Assembly: GCA_023395675.1 (NCBI GenBank) | Contig: JAEWYL010000087.1 | Location: 1 to 7,969 of the forward strand | Length of the DNA stretch: 7,969 bases | DNA from: Chloroflexota bacterium | GTDB lineage: Bacteria; Chloroflexota; Anaerolineae; Anaerolineales; UBA4823 | Direction: 5' to 3' | In this document: positions 1-6,361 of the stretch, piece after piece | Layout: each line of letters begins with the position of its first letter | Position numbering within the stretch: the stretch's first letter is position 1 | The notes under the pieces: generated by a model | Told to the model about the DNA's origin: nothing | What the model saw: the letters and a program-made list of their open reading frames with translations, nothing else | Databases searched by the model: none | Translations under genes and position numbers: made by a program

Positions 1-856
1 ACAGAGTGGCCATCGGGTAGCGCCCGACCATGAGCAGCGTGTGGTAGGCCTGGATCAGGGCGGCTGAAAGGGTGGCATCCTGCACGGGCCGCCCGTTTAC
101 GAAGAAAGTGATCTCCCGGCGGTTAGAGCGAGTCAGGGAGGTGGGGCTGGTGAACCCGGAAATACGCAGCCCCTCCTCGTCAAAAACAACCTCCAGCATC
201 TGGCGCGCGACGTCCACCCCATAGAGAGAAGCCAGGACCTCGCGCCGGTTGCCGTTCCCGCTGGTCTGCAGCGAAGCTTTCCCCTCTTGATGGAGATGAA
301 AGCGTACCTGGGGATAGGCAAGCGCGTAGCGCGTGACCAGGTTATCTATGTGGCGGCGTTCGGTCGCTTCACCTTTCAGGAACTTCCGCCGGGCAGGGAC
401 ATTGTAAAACAGGTTCTCGACCCGGACCACGGTGCCCGCAGGAGCCCCGGCAGGTTGGACGGCTTGAAGGATCCCGCCCTCTACCACCAGGCGAGCCCCT
501 GCCTGGGCGTCCGACAGGCGTGAGGTGAGCGTCAAACGGGAGACCGAACCGATAGAAGCCAGGGCCTCGCCGCGGAAGCCGAGTGTGAAAATGTGAAACA
601 GGTCAGCCGCGCTGCTGAGCTTGCTGGTGGCATGCCGCTCTACCGCAACGGGCAGGTCCTCTGCGGAGATGCCGCCGCCATCGTCGGATACTTCAATGAG
701 GCGCTGGCCGGCGCCCTCAACGGTAATGGTGATATGGGTTGCACCGGCATCCAGGGCATTCTCCACCAGCTCTTTCACCACGGACGCCGGACGTTCCACC
801 ACCTCGCCGGCGGCAATTTGAGAGGCCACTTCAGGAGGTAAAACTCGAATGGGCAT
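1..856 (-). CDS. mutL: DNA mismatch repair protein MutL, N-terminal part (runs off left edge)
   Basis: This is the GHKL-type ATPase half of MutL, the protein that links mismatch recognition by MutS to strand incision and excision. Reading right to left it begins MPIRVLPPEVASQIAAGEVV, the usual MutL start. The ATP-site motifs sit at the same numbers as in E. coli MutL: catalytic Glu29 and Mg-binding Asn33 in ELVENALDAGA, Asp58 in SDDGGGI, and GFRGEAL at 93-99. Further on, VENLFYNVPARRKFLK (about 145-160) leads into the transducer domain. Only 285 residues and one extra base lie in the window, so the C-terminal dimerisation/endonuclease domain cannot be judged. The ATG at 856 is fixed by homology. 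It has no Shine-Dalgarno sequence and a perfect TATAAT lies six bases upstream, which points to a leaderless message. The gene is divergent from the HAD gene. No frameshift is visible. Confidence 0.97.
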   Translation of the reverse strand, partial: MPIRVLPPEVASQIAAGEVVERPASVVKELVENALDAGATHITITVEGAGQRLIEVSDDGGGISAEDLPVAVERHATSKLSSAADLFHIFTLGFRGEALASIGSVSRLTLTSRLSDAQAGARLVVEGGILQAVQPAGAPAGTVVRVENLFYNVPARRKFLKGEATERRHIDNLVTRYALAYPQVRFHLHQEGKASLQTSGNGNRREVLASLYGVDVARQMLEVVFDEEGLRISGFTSPTSLTRSNRREITFFVNGRPVQDATLSAALIQAYHTLLMVGRYPMATL

Positions 857-868
857 GCGCTTATTATA
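857..868 (-). promoter_or_regulatory. -10 box of mutL, leaderless geometry
   Basis: On the minus strand TATAAT (868 down to 863) is followed by six bases and then the mutL ATG at 856. With normal -10 spacing, transcription would start at the A of the ATG. No ribosome-binding site precedes the ATG, which agrees with this. No good -35 hexamer is seen at 16-18 bases upstream. Confidence 0.65.
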
Positions 869-932
869 AGAGGAAAGGTGGGAAAAGAGCCATTGGGGCG
901 ATAATTCCCTATCCCCCGGCTTCCCGATCTTT

Positions 933-944
933 TATAATACCGGT
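933..944 (+). promoter_or_regulatory. -10 box of the HAD gene, leaderless geometry
   Basis: TATAAT at 933-938 is followed by ACCGGT and then the ATG at 945, so the predicted +1 is the first base of the start codon. No Shine-Dalgarno sequence is present. This mirrors the mutL promoter on the other strand. No convincing -35 box is seen at the expected distance (bases around 909-916 do not resemble TTGACA). Confidence 0.65.
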
Positions 945-1592
945 ATGAAGTTCACCACGCTGTTCTTTGACCTGGATGACACCCTTTATACGAATACCTG
1001 CGGGCTGTGGCCTGCGATTAAAGACAGGATCGGGCGCTATATGATCGAGCGGATAGGCGTACCGGCCGAACAGGCGCCCGAGCTGCGAAAAATGTTCTAT
1101 GAGACCTACGGCACCACACTGCGCGGCCTGCAGCAGCACTTCCAGGTCGACAGTGAGGACTTCCTCGCCTATGTCCACGATGTGCCCCTGGAACGGTTCA
1201 TCGGCCCCGACCCGGAGTTGAGGCGCCTTCTGCTCAGCCTGCCTCAGGAGAAATGGATCTTTACCAACGCCGACGACCGGCATGCCTGCCGGGTGCTGGA
1301 AATGCTGGGCGTGAGCGACCTGTTTGCGGGTGTGGTGGATGTGCGGTCCATGCAGTACTGCTGCAAGCCCCAGGCAGAAGCCTACCGGATCGCGATGCGG
1401 CTTGCGGGCGAAGACCAGCCGGAGCGCAGCGTACTGTTGGACGATTCGCCCCGCAACCTTGCCCCTGCAAAGGACCTGGGGTTCTGGACGGTGCTGGTGG
1501 GTGCAGAGGAGCGTCACCCAGCCGCCCACACCCCGGTGAAAAATCTGCTGGACCTGCCCGGCGCCCTCCCCGAATTGTGGGAGCCCGAATAA
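945..1592 (+). CDS. HAD-family phosphatase, pyrimidine 5'-nucleotidase (SDT1-like) type
   Basis: A 215-residue haloacid-dehalogenase-superfamily hydrolase, probably cytosolic and removing phosphate from a nucleoside monophosphate or similar small phosphate ester. All four HAD motifs are visible: DLDDTLY at 9-15 (nucleophile Asp9, acid/base Asp11), Thr107 in FTNAD, Lys141 in CKP, and the metal-binding pair Asp166-Asp167 in LLDDSP. The segment between motifs I and II is a helical cap containing YGTTLRGLQ, which resembles the cap of the yeast Sdt1/Phm8 pyrimidine nucleotidase group; the substrate is inferred from that alone. The start at 945 is chosen because motif I then lies at the normal distance from the N-terminus and a -10 box abuts the ATG. 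It is first in a run with the small membrane protein 14 bases downstream. Confidence 0.88.
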   Translation: MKFTTLFFDLDDTLYTNTCGLWPAIKDRIGRYMIERIGVPAEQAPELRKMFYETYGTTLRGLQQHFQVDSEDFLAYVHDVPLERFIGPDPELRRLLLSLPQEKWIFTNADDRHACRVLEMLGVSDLFAGVVDVRSMQYCCKPQAEAYRIAMRLAGEDQPERSVLLDDSPRNLAPAKDLGFWTVLVGAEERHPAAHTPVKNLLDLPGALPELWEPE

Positions 1593-1606
1593 AAGGAGAG
1601 CATAAC

Positions 1607-1852
1607 ATGGAAGAGGGAATTCTCCTGGTAATCTGCCTCACCGTAGTGATTGTGGTCGGCGTGAATGGGGCACTGCTGGCCGCCCTCCGGCGAGGCAACG
1701 AGGCCGGACAGATCAACATGCTCCGGAACACTGCCCGGCGGGCGCGCGCGCCCTGGGGCAGCGAGGACGAGGGATTGAAAGAACTATCACAGCGCGTGGC
1801 GGCACTGAAGGCGAGCGAGCGGGCGGAACAGCCTGAGAACGCGGAAGAATAA
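1607..1852 (+). CDS. Small single-pass membrane protein of unknown function (81 aa)
   Basis: I do not recognise a named family. The protein has one hydrophobic segment at the N-terminus (about residues 4-27, rich in Val, Leu and Ile), then an Arg-rich stretch (RRG, RRARAP) expected on the cytoplasmic side, then a charged C-terminal helix (about 52-72, GLKELSQRVAALKA) with heptad-like Leu/Val spacing that could form a short coiled coil. An acidic tail ends in AEE. The start is set by a good Shine-Dalgarno sequence, AAGGAG at 1593-1598, eight bases before the ATG; the same reading frame is open further upstream, but there it only overlaps the HAD gene. It begins 14 bases after the HAD stop, so the two are probably cotranscribed. 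The plan resembles small envelope-stress proteins such as PspB, but the sequence is not close enough to name it. Confidence 0.8.
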   Translation: MEEGILLVICLTVVIVVGVNGALLAALRRGNEAGQINMLRNTARRARAPWGSEDEGLKELSQRVAALKASERAEQPENAEE

Positions 1853-1892
1853 CCGGCCTTACGAGGCTCGAATACGTGGGAAGCGAGGCGGC

Positions 1893-2693
1893 ATGGCTGA
1901 CAAAGTGGTTTCGATGGAGACGGCGGTCGAACGGGTAGCACCCGGCAGCACCCTGGGACTGGGCGGTATGACCCTCTACCGCCGTCCGGTCGCATTTGTA
2001 CGCGCCCTGGTCCGGCGCTTCCTGCAGACCGGGTCGCCAGGCGACCTGACCCTACTGGCATTCACCGCCGGGATGGAGAGCGATTTGCTCGTGGGAGCCG
2101 GGTTGGTGAGCCGTGTGCGCTCCTGCTATTTTGGATTGGAGATCTTCGGCCTGGCGCCGATGTTCACCTACTGCGCCGGGAGAGGCGAGCTGGAGATCAT
2201 GGAGGAGACGGAGGCCAGCCTGGCCTTTGGATTGCGGGCAGCGATGGCAGGCGTGGGATTCATGCCCGGACGCGGCTGGTTGGGCACGGATTTACCCCGC
2301 CTGCGCCCCGATGTGCTCACCATCAAGGATCCGTACAGCGGCGAGGAACTGGCGGCTTTCCCGGCCATTCAGCCAGATGTGGCGGTGATCCATGCGCTGG
2401 CGGCGGACCAGGATGGGAACGCGCAGATCGGGGCGAACCAGGGAGTGGATATTGAACTCGCCATGACGGCCGGCGAGGTGATTATTACCGCCGAGGAGAT
2501 CCATCCGGAGCTGGAGAAGGCGGATATTGTCGCTCCCCTGGTTAGCGCGGTGGTTCTGGCCCCTCGCGGCGCTGAGCCCACTTCTTGCCACCCGCTTTAT
2601 CCCATGGACGGGCAGGCCTTGCTCGCCTATTCGGAACAGGTCGCCGATCCTTCCAGCTTTGAGCGCTACCTGCGGAACTGGCTGGAAGGCTGA
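1893..2693 (+). CDS. CoA-transferase family I, subunit A (glutaconate CoA-transferase/IpdA-like)
   Basis: A 266-residue protein with the family I CoA-transferase alpha fold. The N-terminus (DKVVSMETAVERVAPGSTL, then GLGGMTLYRRPVAFVRALVRR) matches the start of GctA-type subunits, with a glycine-rich loop near residue 23. The later block KDPYSGEELAAFPAIQPDVA followed by VIHALAADQDGNAQI is also typical. Enzymes of this family move CoA between carboxylic acids and normally work as an A2B2 complex, with the catalytic glutamate usually on subunit B. The related IpdAB proteins instead hydrolyse a ring during steroid breakdown, so the reaction cannot be fixed here. No subunit B follows: the next 458 bases are non-coding. 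A weak ribosome site (GAGG, 1885-1888) lies before the ATG, and 40 bases separate it from the preceding small gene. Confidence 0.85.
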   Translation: MADKVVSMETAVERVAPGSTLGLGGMTLYRRPVAFVRALVRRFLQTGSPGDLTLLAFTAGMESDLLVGAGLVSRVRSCYFGLEIFGLAPMFTYCAGRGELEIMEETEASLAFGLRAAMAGVGFMPGRGWLGTDLPRLRPDVLTIKDPYSGEELAAFPAIQPDVAVIHALAADQDGNAQIGANQGVDIELAMTAGEVIITAEEIHPELEKADIVAPLVSAVVLAPRGAEPTSCHPLYPMDGQALLAYSEQVADPSSFERYLRNWLEG

Positions 2694-2903
2694 AACCAGT
2701 CCGAAATTTAACACGTATGGTACTAAGACTGCGTGCAGCACGCTGCTGCTTGCATTTTCACCTGAAGTATTGCGTGGTCTTCTCGCAGAATATTGGAGTT
2801 TGGGGGAAATGGACGGTTAAACCGCACTGATCTCCCAAAACCAAATGCAGTTCTTGCCAGCGAATCGGGTGAGAGCGCCTTCAAGAGCTGCGGGGGACGC
2901 GCT

Positions 2904-2909
2904 TATAAA
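2904..2909 (+). promoter_or_regulatory. Possible -10 box for the protease operon
   Basis: TATAAA (five of six consensus bases) lies in an AT-rich patch, with a weak TTCAAG 18 bases upstream as a possible -35. Transcription from here would begin near 2916 and give a leader of about 235 bases holding all the hairpins before the S41 gene. This is tentative. TATGGT at 2923-2928 is a weaker alternative. Confidence 0.25.
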
Positions 2910-2940
2910 GTTCTAATCATCTTATGGTAACCTAAAGCAT

Positions 2941-2998
2941 ATCTCAAAACCTGGGAGGCGCTGCCTGCCGGCAGCCGCCCCGAGACAGGCTTTGAGAT
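2941..2998. repeat. Long imperfect inverted repeat (13-base arms plus inner hairpin)
   Basis: The arm ATCTCAAAACCTG (2941-2953) pairs with CAGGCTTTGAGAT (2986-2998) at 12 of 13 positions. Nested inside is a second stem, GGCG-CTGCC against GGCAG-C-CGCC around a TGCC loop (2957-2979), with one bulged C. No T-run follows on the plus strand (GACCTAAG), so this is not a classical intrinsic terminator. Confidence 0.7.
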
Positions 2999-3007
2999 GA
3001 CCTAAGC

Positions 3008-3100
3008 GGATCCACTGGCGAGCAGTGACCCGTAGAGGCGCGGATTGGCCGGTTTGAGCGGCCAGCCTTGCGCCTCGCTGGGAGGCGCTTTACAGGATCC
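3008..3100 (+). promoter_or_regulatory. Candidate structured leader RNA with competing helices
   Basis: Several helices can be drawn. CACTG/CAGTG form a hairpin (3013-3027) and TGGCCG/CGGCCA another (3046-3064). GAGGCGC at 3035-3041 can pair with GCGCCTC at 3070-3076, enclosing the second hairpin. The same GCGCCTC can instead pair with GAGGCGC at 3082-3088 as a tight five-base-loop hairpin, so the two are mutually exclusive. GGATCC at 3008-3013 and 3095-3100 could close the whole domain. It lies 51 bases before the S41 start codon, as an attenuator or riboswitch would, but it matches no known class that I recognise. Confidence 0.4.
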
Positions 3101-3151
3101 AGATCGCTGCCGTATATCATGGTTGCTGGTATCAGGCAGCAGGAGAACGAT

Positions 3152-4405
3152 ATGAATTCAAAGAATTGGTTATTGCTCACGGGGATCCTCGTGGTTGTCA
3201 TACTGCTCACTGGGGCCTGCTCTGCCGGGTTCATCCTGGGCCGCGCCCTGGACGGCCTGCCGGAAGGGGCCGGCATCCTGCTTCCTGCGGGGAGCGAGAA
3301 CAACCCGGGCCAGGAGGCCGGCGCAGAGCCGGCAGACCGGGACGAACTCTTCGAGCCTTTCTGGCAGGCGTGGGACATCCTCCACGAGCAGTATGTCGAC
3401 CAGCCGGTAAATGACGAAGAGCTGATGCGGGGAGCCATTCAGGGGATGCTCCAGGCGTTGGGAGACGACCATACCTCCTATATGGACCCCTTCACCTTCG
3501 AGCAATCTACCTCACACCTGCAGGGTGAATATGAGGGGATTGGAGCCACGGTGGACACCACCTCGGAATATCTGACCATCATCTCCCCCATGCCCGGTTC
3601 ACCGGCTGAGGAAGCCGGGCTGAAGGCCGGCGACCAGGTGGTCGCGGTGGATGGGGTGGATATGGCCGGTGTGGAAGGCGAGCTGGTACGGCGCAGGGTG
3701 ATTGGCCCGGCCGGGACCGAAGTCACCCTGACCATAAAACGCGAAGGGGTGGACACTCCTTTTGACGTCACGCTGAAAAGGGCGCGTATCGTTATGCCCT
3801 CGGTCGAGAGCGAGATGCTGGAGGAGAATATCGCCTATATCCGCCTGAACACCTTCGGCGACGACACTGCCTCAGACCTTGAAAATGCATTGAGAGACCT
3901 GCTGAAGCAAAACCCGTCCGGGCTAATCCTGGACCTCCGAAACAACGGCGGCGGGTATCTCGACACCGCAATTGATGTTGCCTCTCAATTTATTGATGAT
4001 GGGGTGATCCTGTACGAAGATTACGGAAATGGCCAGCGCCAGACCTATAACGCCAAGGGCCGGGGCCTGGCGACCGATATCCCGATGGTGGTGCTCATCA
4101 ATGAAGGATCGGCATCCGCCTCCGAGATCGTGGCCGGAGCGATACAGGATCACAATCGCGGGAAGCTGATCGGGACGACTTCCTTCGGGAAGGGGTCCGT
4201 CCAGATCGTCACCCGGCTGGTGAACGACCAGGGAGCGGTACGGATAACCATTGCCCGCTGGCTGACTCCCGATGAACGCACCATCCACCAGCTTGGCCTG
4301 ACCCCGGATATGTTCGTGGAACTGACCGAAACCGATTTAGAAGCCGAGCGCGACCCGCAGCTTGAAACTGCCGTGGAGTATTTGCTTGGGGCGCGGAGCA
4401 ATTAG
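3152..4405 (+). CDS. S41-family C-terminal processing protease (CtpA/Prc-like), membrane-anchored
   Basis: A 417-residue serine protease that cuts proteins near their C-termini outside the cytoplasmic membrane. An N-terminal hydrophobic segment (about 6-23) acts as anchor or signal. It ends in LLTGAC, which only loosely resembles a lipobox because the -3 position is Thr. A PDZ domain follows (about 120-205, with GSPAEEAGL at 149-157), then the S41 core: LDLRNNGGGYLD, EGSASASEIVAGAIQD and TSFGKGSVQ. Ser322, Asp333 and Lys347 keep the same spacing as Ser430, Asp441 and Lys455 of E. coli Prc, so the enzyme should be active. The ATG at 3152 is preferred because AGGAG (3141-3145) precedes it at six bases and the hydrophobic segment then sits at the N-terminus; the frame is open 28 codons further upstream, but across the hairpin region. 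It is first in a three-protease operon. Confidence 0.93.
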   Translation: MNSKNWLLLTGILVVVILLTGACSAGFILGRALDGLPEGAGILLPAGSENNPGQEAGAEPADRDELFEPFWQAWDILHEQYVDQPVNDEELMRGAIQGMLQALGDDHTSYMDPFTFEQSTSHLQGEYEGIGATVDTTSEYLTIISPMPGSPAEEAGLKAGDQVVAVDGVDMAGVEGELVRRRVIGPAGTEVTLTIKREGVDTPFDVTLKRARIVMPSVESEMLEENIAYIRLNTFGDDTASDLENALRDLLKQNPSGLILDLRNNGGGYLDTAIDVASQFIDDGVILYEDYGNGQRQTYNAKGRGLATDIPMVVLINEGSASASEIVAGAIQDHNRGKLIGTTSFGKGSVQIVTRLVNDQGAVRITIARWLTPDERTIHQLGLTPDMFVELTETDLEAERDPQLETAVEYLLGARSN

Positions 4406-4414
4406 GAGGATAGG

Positions 4415-5113
4415 ATGTTTTTCTTTGATATCCGCTACCTGATCTTCATGGCGCCGGCATTCCTGCTCATGATGCTGGTGCAGTGGTATGTCAATTCGGC
4501 ATATTCGAAGTGGAGCCAGGTACCTGCGCGCAGCCGGGTCAGCGGGGCCGCCGCGGCCCAGAGGCTGATCCAGGCAGGCGGGCTGTATGAGGTGCGCGTG
4601 GAGGGGACGCCCGGGCACTTGAGCGATCATTACGACCCTCGCTCGAAAGTGCTGCGCCTCTCCCCCGGGGTGTACCAGGGCGCCTCTGTAGCCGCCCTGG
4701 CTATCGCCGCACATGAACTGGGACACGCGCTGCAGGACAAGGAAGGTTATTTCCCCCTGCGCTTTCGCGCGGCCATCGTCCCCATGGTCAATATCGGCTC
4801 GTACCTGGGCTGGATCCTGATCTTTGCCGGTATTTTGCTTGGAGTCACCAACCTGGCCTGGGTGGGTGTGGCGGTCTTCTCCGGCGGCGCGCTGTTCGCC
4901 CTGGCTACCTTGCCGGTTGAACTGAACGCCTCCGCCCGGGCCCGCGAACTGTTGTACAACACCGGCCTGATCACCGGCGAGGAGGAGCGCCAGGGCGTCA
5001 ATAAAGTGCTCAATGCGGCCGCCCTGACCTACGTAGCCGCTCTGATCACCGCCATCCTGCAGCTGCTTTACTTTGTCACGCTGGTTCTGGGGATGGGCCG
5101 TCGTAGAGACTGA
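4415..5113 (+). CDS. Membrane zinc metallopeptidase, YugP-like (Zn_protease_2 family)
   Basis: A 232-residue integral membrane peptidase of the neutral zinc protease family typified by Bacillus YugP. A first hydrophobic helix (about 5-24) is followed by a soluble part, SGAAAAQRLIQAGGLYEVRV with LSDHYDPRSKVLRLSPGVY, the characteristic substrate-groove region of this family. The zinc motif HELGH is at 100-104, with Glu101 as the catalytic base. Glu169 in LPVELNAS is the likely third zinc ligand, by analogy. Three more hydrophobic segments lie at about 120-140, 145-165 and 205-228. The Shine-Dalgarno AGGAGG (4404-4409) overlaps the stop codon of the S41 gene, five bases from the ATG, so translation is probably coupled. 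The natural substrates of this family are poorly known; its place between two envelope proteases suggests membrane-protein quality control. Confidence 0.9.
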   Translation: MFFFDIRYLIFMAPAFLLMMLVQWYVNSAYSKWSQVPARSRVSGAAAAQRLIQAGGLYEVRVEGTPGHLSDHYDPRSKVLRLSPGVYQGASVAALAIAAHELGHALQDKEGYFPLRFRAAIVPMVNIGSYLGWILIFAGILLGVTNLAWVGVAVFSGGALFALATLPVELNASARARELLYNTGLITGEEERQGVNKVLNAAALTYVAALITAILQLLYFVTLVLGMGRRRD

Positions 5114-5120
5114 GGCGCCG

Positions 5121-6254
5121 GTGAAACGATCGTTTTTCGTGATTTTTCTCGTCCTCGTCGCCGCAGTGTCGGCTCTGGCCGGAGCGGCGGCAGGAGGCTA
5201 TGGCGTTTATCGGGTGCTGAAAGAGAACCAGGCGACCCCGTCCGTGCTCCCTACCCAGGAACTGCCGCCGCCCTCCTCCCGCGTGGAGATGTCCAGCACC
5301 AACATTGAGACCACCATCACCCAGGCGGTGGAGAAAAACGGCCCGGCTGTCGTCACGGTGGTGGCGACCATCGCCGGGCAGGATACCTTCTTCGGACAGC
5401 TGCCCGACCAGCAGGTGAGCGGGAGCGGGTTCTTCATCACCCAGGATGGGTATATCCTGACCAACAACCACGTGATCGAGGATACCAACGCGGTGCGGGT
5501 GATCCTGCAGGACGGGACCGAGCTGCCGGCCACCGTGGTAGGGACAGACCTCTACGCCGATCTGGCGGTTCTGAAAACCGACACCCAGGCCGCCTCGGTA
5601 GCCGTGCTGGGCAATTCGGACGCTTTGAAACCGGGAGAGTCGGTCATTGCTATCGGGTCTCCCCTGGGCGATTTCAAGAATTCCGTGACGGTGGGCGTGA
5701 TCAGCGCCACCGGGAGAACGGTGGACACGGGGCGGGACTTCCAGCTGGAGGACCTGATCCAGACCGACGCGGCCATCAATCAGGGCAACTCCGGCGGACC
5801 TCTGGTGAACCTCGCCGGTGAGGTGATCGGCATTAATACCCTGGTGGTGCGGGGAGATGGATTCTCCGGCGATGTGGCCCAGGGGCTGGGGTTCGCCATC
5901 CCCTCCAACACCGCCCGGGCCGTGGCGGAGCAGATCATCCAGAAAGGCTTCTTCTCCCGGCCCTATCTTGGCATCCGCTGGCAGCCGATCACGCCGCGCA
6001 TTGCCGCCGCCTACCAGCTTCCGGTGGAATGGGGCGTGTTTGTGGCTGAAGTTGTCCCCGGCAGCCCGGCCGAAGCCGGAGGCCTGCAGCGAGGGGACAT
6101 TATCACCCGCATCGGTGATGTGACCCTGGATGGCAATCACTCGTACATCAACGCCCTGTTCTCATACGGACCCGGAGCCTTCATCACGCTGGAAGTCATT
6201 CGCGATATGCAAACCCTGCAGGTTTCGGTGGTGCTGGGAGAATCTCGTTCCTGA
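5121..6254 (+). CDS. HtrA/DegP-like serine protease with one PDZ domain, membrane-anchored
   Basis: A 377-residue trypsin-like protease of the S1C (HtrA) family, which degrades or refolds damaged proteins outside the cytoplasmic membrane. An N-terminal membrane segment (about 4-28) is followed by a Pro-rich linker and the protease domain. The catalytic triad is complete: His117 in LTNNHVI, Asp147 in YADLAVLK and Ser224 in QGNSGGPL. The 30- and 77-residue spacings are close to DegP. One PDZ domain covers about 284-375 (PYLGIRW, then VVPGSPAEAGGLQRGDII). GTG at 5121 is chosen as the start: GAGG (5112-5115) stands five bases upstream and the hydrophobic helix is then N-terminal. An ATG at 5073 in the same frame would add 16 residues overlapping the previous gene and has less support. 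It lies seven bases after the YugP-like gene and is followed by a strong terminator, so it ends the operon. Confidence 0.95.
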   Translation: MKRSFFVIFLVLVAAVSALAGAAAGGYGVYRVLKENQATPSVLPTQELPPPSSRVEMSSTNIETTITQAVEKNGPAVVTVVATIAGQDTFFGQLPDQQVSGSGFFITQDGYILTNNHVIEDTNAVRVILQDGTELPATVVGTDLYADLAVLKTDTQAASVAVLGNSDALKPGESVIAIGSPLGDFKNSVTVGVISATGRTVDTGRDFQLEDLIQTDAAINQGNSGGPLVNLAGEVIGINTLVVRGDGFSGDVAQGLGFAIPSNTARAVAEQIIQKGFFSRPYLGIRWQPITPRIAAAYQLPVEWGVFVAEVVPGSPAEAGGLQRGDIITRIGDVTLDGNHSYINALFSYGPGAFITLEVIRDMQTLQVSVVLGESRS

Positions 6255-6283
6255 GCGGCAGCCCCAACAGGTAAAACAGTTTT

Positions 6284-6336
6284 GATCAGGGTCGACTCCG
6301 GCCATTCCCGGCCGGAATCGACCCTGATTTGCTTTT
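6284..6336 (+). terminator. Strong intrinsic terminator of the protease operon
   Basis: Arms of 20 bases (6284-6303 and 6310-6329) pair around the loop ATTCCC with a single C-A mismatch and a terminal G-T pair. The GC-rich stem runs on into TTTGCTTTT. It begins 29 bases after the htrA stop codon. TTTT also stands on the far side for the other strand, so it could act in both directions. Confidence 0.88.
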
Positions 6337-6361
6337 CGGGCCACTCAATGGTTGTAATAGA

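Larger units (their letters stand above)
2694..3151. other. 458-base intergenic region: AT-richer left part, hairpin-rich right part
   Basis: No convincing gene is seen on either strand. The left part (2694 to about 2940) is visibly less GC-rich than its neighbours. It holds a small hairpin (GCGTG/CACGC at 2731-2743) and a 37-codon ORF from 2717 without a ribosome site. The right part (2941-3100) is a dense chain of inverted repeats described separately. I see no known riboswitch class or tRNA in it. Confidence 0.6.

Noticed and set aside
287..948. Several short plus-strand frames opposite mutL
   Set aside because: The minus strand encodes MutL with all ATPase motifs, so the plus-strand frames are antisense shadows.
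1261..2061. Minus-strand frame of 266 codons
   Set aside because: It spans three real plus-strand genes, has Ser/Arg/Pro/Ala-rich low-complexity composition and no ribosome site.
2527..2820. Plus-strand frame reaching past the CoA-transferase stop
   Set aside because: Its first half is an out-of-frame shadow of the CoA-transferase gene. The rest has no ribosome site and no family resemblance.
2941..3100. Known riboswitch, tRNA or transposon end
   Set aside because: No cloverleaf, no recognised riboswitch core, no target-site duplication and no transposase nearby. Only generic inverted repeats can be claimed.
3068..3151. Upstream extension of the S41 protease by 28 codons
   Set aside because: The added residues come from the hairpin region, lack a ribosome site and would put charged sequence before the signal anchor. 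The ATG at 3152 has AGGAG at the right distance.
3203..3223. Lipoprotein signal (LLTGAC) in the S41 protease
   Set aside because: Thr at -3 does not fit the lipobox, where Leu, Val or Ile is expected. A plain membrane anchor is the safer reading.
5076..6140. Long (354-codon) open frame on the minus strand
   Set aside because: It lies wholly antisense to the htrA-like gene, whose catalytic motifs are intact. Its product is His/Gly/Arg-rich with no recognisable domain, as expected for antisense frames in GC-rich DNA.
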